Origin: Cryptomeria japonica
Lineage: Eukaryota > Streptophyta > Pinopsida > Cupressales > Cupressaceae
Assembly (NCBI RefSeq): GCF_030272615.1
Contig: NC_081409.1
Location: forward strand, 26,793,406 to 26,857,405
DNA length: 64,000 bases
Direction: 5' to 3'
In this document: one piece after another, positions 61,801-64,000 of the stretch
Numbering within the stretch: the stretch's first letter is position 1
Layout of the letters: each line of letters begins with the position of its first letter
The notes under the pieces: generated by a model
What the model was told of the DNA's origin: nothing
What the model saw: only the letters and a program-made list of their open reading frames with translations
Database searches by the model: none
Position numbers and translations under genes: made by a program

Positions 61801-62002
61801 TTTCAATTATCCTCCTTGCGACAGGTGACGGCTTGCCAATGTAAGGGACCTCTCGAAACTTCTTCACACTAAAGTTTCCCAGGTTAGTATCTCCAATGTT
61901 GCCCCACTTAGACACGATCTTGGTCTCCAATTCTTCGTTCTTTTGATCTTCCTTCATGAGAGTTGGATGACTGGTGGATGCTCCTACCTTTGGGGTCGCC
62001 AT
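58805..62002 (-). pseudogene. Large ORF of about 1066 codons, unknown family (mobile-domain-like plus coiled coil)
   Basis: From ATG 62002 (MATPKVGASTSHPTLMKE) one minus frame runs to 58805 with just four stops (TAG 61015-61013, TAA 60778-60776, TAG 60571-60569, TAA 59665-59663) and no frameshift. The N-terminal 330 residues look globular (FREVPYIGKPSPVARRIIES, FAYLSEEAISEALHLPEHKD, WARMISHCLDVQLRRLKATK). The middle is basic and Ser/Pro-rich with SEGNPNPRNASEGNL-type repeats and KRKERPKKR-like nuclear-signal candidates. The C-terminus is long and helical. Length and layout resemble the accessory gene at 4.7-7.9 kb, so a distant relationship is possible. No enzyme motif was seen. It may belong to a mobile element. 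Confidence 0.6.
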
Positions 62003-62503
62003 TGTAACACCTACACAACATTTCATAATAAGAAATAGATTTTGCAATGCATAAACATAAATTAGATTAACGATTGAATTTAGGAAACTTCATGATAAGT
62101 CCTTGAGTTATCATTTCCTAAATACGATTGAGCTACTGGAAATTCAAAATTTCAAAATTCAAAATTTAGATTAAGACTATGACGATCAAAATTCAAAATT
62201 TAGACAAAAGAAGACTTCGCCATACCTCACTTGAGAGCTAACTCTAAAAAGATGCAAAAATATGAAATTCGCCTAGGCAAAAACGAAATTTGAAGTCTTC
62301 AACGTGATCCTCCTTTAGCAAAGGCGCCTTTCTTGTCAATTCCACCACCCTTGGGGTCTCCAACGTGATGATAGAGAATTCGCTCCACTTGCAACAAAAT
62401 TCGCACTCCTTTCTTGATGATATTTCGCACTTTCTCCTATTGCTCTCCAAAATCGCATGCAACAATGATTGAATGATGATTTGAAATGAGATATCATACC
62501 CCC

Positions 62504-62510
62504 CTTTATA
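62504..62510 (-). promoter_or_regulatory. Candidate TATA box for the large minus-strand ORF
   Basis: TATAAAG (within GCCTATAAAGGGG on the minus strand) lies about 500 bases upstream of ATG 62002. A leader intron is possible, since TTGTGTAG|GTGTTACA just before the ATG looks like an acceptor. Confidence 0.4.
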
Positions 62511-62519
62511 GGCACTTAC

Positions 62520-62846
62520 CTCTTCAATCTCCCCTGGGCCGACTTTTGAAAATAGGCAAATAATAAATAAATTTTAAATAAAAATGGAGGCCGACTTTGC
62601 AAAATATAGAAAATAAAATCCAAGCGCTTCAATTTTATTTTTTTAATTTAATAGTTAATTAATTAAATGCCTTGTAATTAATAGCTTCGATTTTTAAAAG
62701 GCAAAATTAATTATTAAATGCCTTGTGCGCACCCATTAAATGCCAATTTTAATTAAAAATATCAAGGTTTATCGAAATTTAGCATTTAATGCAATTCAAA
62801 ATTTATTGGCGCCAAACACGTGAGAGATGTAAAGGATACAAACCAT
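62520..62846. other. AT-rich spacer
   Basis: Repeated TTAATTAAA and ATTTAAT phrases (for example GCATTTAATG). No gene. Confidence 0.4.
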
Positions 62847-63883
62847 ATCGCTCTGGTCCCTGGGAGAGGGACAGGAGCGATCTAGCATTTTGCTCTTGAA
62901 TTTCTCCCCTTTTACGTTCAAAACCACTTCCCCTACGTTGAAACTGGCATCTTCATTGGGAATCTTGAATTTGATCGATTCGATGTTGTAGATGAATGCC
63001 TCTTATGATCATTATCGGCCTAGTCCCTTGGTGAGGGACAGGAGCGAACTTTGCATTTACTCCTTGGTCTTCGCCTCTCTAATCACCAATTTGCATCACA
63101 AGACAAGTAACAATTTTATCCTTTCATTCCACGCGTACTTTACTTGTCCTTTACAAGGCAAATTTGATATTCAAGTGAATATCGCCCTGGTCCCTTGGTG
63201 AGGGACAGGAGCGAACTTTGAATTCTAGCTCAAATTTGTCATCTTTTCACCTTAACTCCTTGTTCATCACCTTTCAAATGACATTTCGGATCTTGTGTAA
63301 CCTTGCTTTGATGTGATCTAGGAAGAAAAATGATTGATTTTATGAATATCGCCCTGGTCCTTGACTGAAGGACAGGAGCGAACTTGCCTCTTTGCTCAAG
63401 TTAGTCACTTTTTGACATTTGGTTCCTTGCTTATCATCTTCTCAAAGACATTTTCGACCTTGCGCGACCTCGCCTTGACGTGGTTTTTGAAAGAAATGAC
63501 CAGTCTAGTGAATATCGCCCTGGTCCTTGACTGAAGGACAGGAGCGAACTTTAGTCTATGGTGCAAATCCTCTATCATATTGATATCAAATTGTCTTCAA
63601 GGCGTAAAATGGTGCCCTTTATTCCTTCTTGAACGTTTGAAACGAAAGTGGCCTTCAAAGTTTAAGCATATTTGACTATTTCGCTCTGGTCCCTTAGTGA
63701 GGGACAGGAGCGAACTTGGATAATTTCATCAATTTTCATGGTCCTTGCAACTTTGTTCTTCTTCGAGGCGTTCCAAACATCGTTGCCACCTTGTACCTTG
63801 GCTTGGAGTGGTTTAAACTTGGAGGAGAATATTAGATAGCCTTGATTTCGCCCTGGTCCTTGACTGAAGGACAGGAGCAAATT
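62847..63883. repeat. Tandem repeat of about 166 bp with a conserved hairpin core, seven copies
   Basis: Cores start at 62847, 63014, 63179, 63347, 63513, 63680 and 63846 (spacing 167, 165, 168, 166, 167, 166). Each reads like CGCCCTGGTCC, a 6-bp stem arm, a 5-base loop, the other arm, then ACAGGAGCGAA. The arms occur in two versions, GTCCCT/AGGGAC and GTCCTT/AAGGAC, always matched. The roughly 130-bp spacers are related but much more diverged. It lies upstream of the large minus-strand ORF. Function unknown. Confidence 0.9.
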
Positions 63884-64000
63884 TTCACTTGTAAGCTCAT
63901 TCGTGCTTTGCCAACTTTCAAATTTGTCTTCAACGGACTTATTATGCTCCCCTTCACTTATCTTTGACATGAAACTTGCTTTAACTTGGTGGGAACTTTG
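63884..64000. other. End of window, spacer of the hairpin repeat
   Basis: This matches the diverged spacer type of the 166-bp repeat, so the array probably continues beyond the window. Confidence 0.4.

Noticed and set aside
62847-63883. CRISPR-like regular array
   Set aside because: Spacers are about 130 bp and related to each other, and the genome is a plant's; it is a tandem repeat with a conserved core.

Overview
This is a repeat-rich stretch of a land-plant nuclear genome. The plant assignment rests on two Plant Mobile Domain genes, Copia elements primed by plant initiator-Met tRNA, a Tat-like Ty3/gypsy element with a second RNase H, and a spliced host gene of the plant IST1-like type. 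The density of old, nested, stop-ridden elements and the kilobase-scale introns would fit a large genome such as a conifer. That last step is inference; no species is identified.

Layout. 1-10.4 kb: an old LTR element, internal region plus 3' LTR, into which a second LTR element (2389-8868, flanked by the 5-bp duplication GTTGC) has inserted. Both carry a long accessory gene upstream of three polypurine tracts; the nested one has gag but no pol. 10.4-12.8 kb: a decayed Plant Mobile Domain gene with an intron. 13.3-20.2 kb: a minus-strand Tat-like gypsy element, followed by a solo Copia-type LTR. 21.5-25 kb: non-coding DNA with AT palindromes and a short-motif repeat. 25.1-27.6 kb: a second Plant Mobile Domain copy, itself interrupted. 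27.8-33.9 kb: a decayed Copia element with a solo LTR in its integrase.

35.8-44.4 kb (minus) holds the one convincing intact host gene, a six-exon IST1-like ESCRT-III regulator of 545 codons whose exons I assembled from splice sites. Its first intron contains diverged tandem repeats. 46.0-48.5 kb: a third, minus-strand copy of the accessory-gene element, truncated against a Copia fragment. 49.0-49.5 kb: a TA-rich island between two copies of a 16-bp palindrome. 49.8-51.8 kb: a six-exon gene of unknown function with phase-0 introns and one premature stop. 52.2-54.8 kb: a 359-bp satellite. 56.4-57.8 kb (minus): a broken DDE-type transposase-like gene. 58.8-62.0 kb (minus): a roughly 1070-codon frame broken only by four stops. 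62.8-63.9 kb: seven hairpin cores spaced 165-168 bp apart, with compensatory changes in their stems.

How the parts relate. The Copia-type elements share LTR ends (TGTTGGC or TATTGGC start, a C-run near the end, CA terminus), related CCHC gag proteins and, where present, a tRNA-Met primer site. A pol-less element could therefore have been mobilised by an autonomous relative such as the one at 27.8 kb. Most broken frames contain stop codons but few frameshifts, which suggests decay by cytosine deamination. All functional statements come from reading the sequence and family knowledge; no database search was possible.
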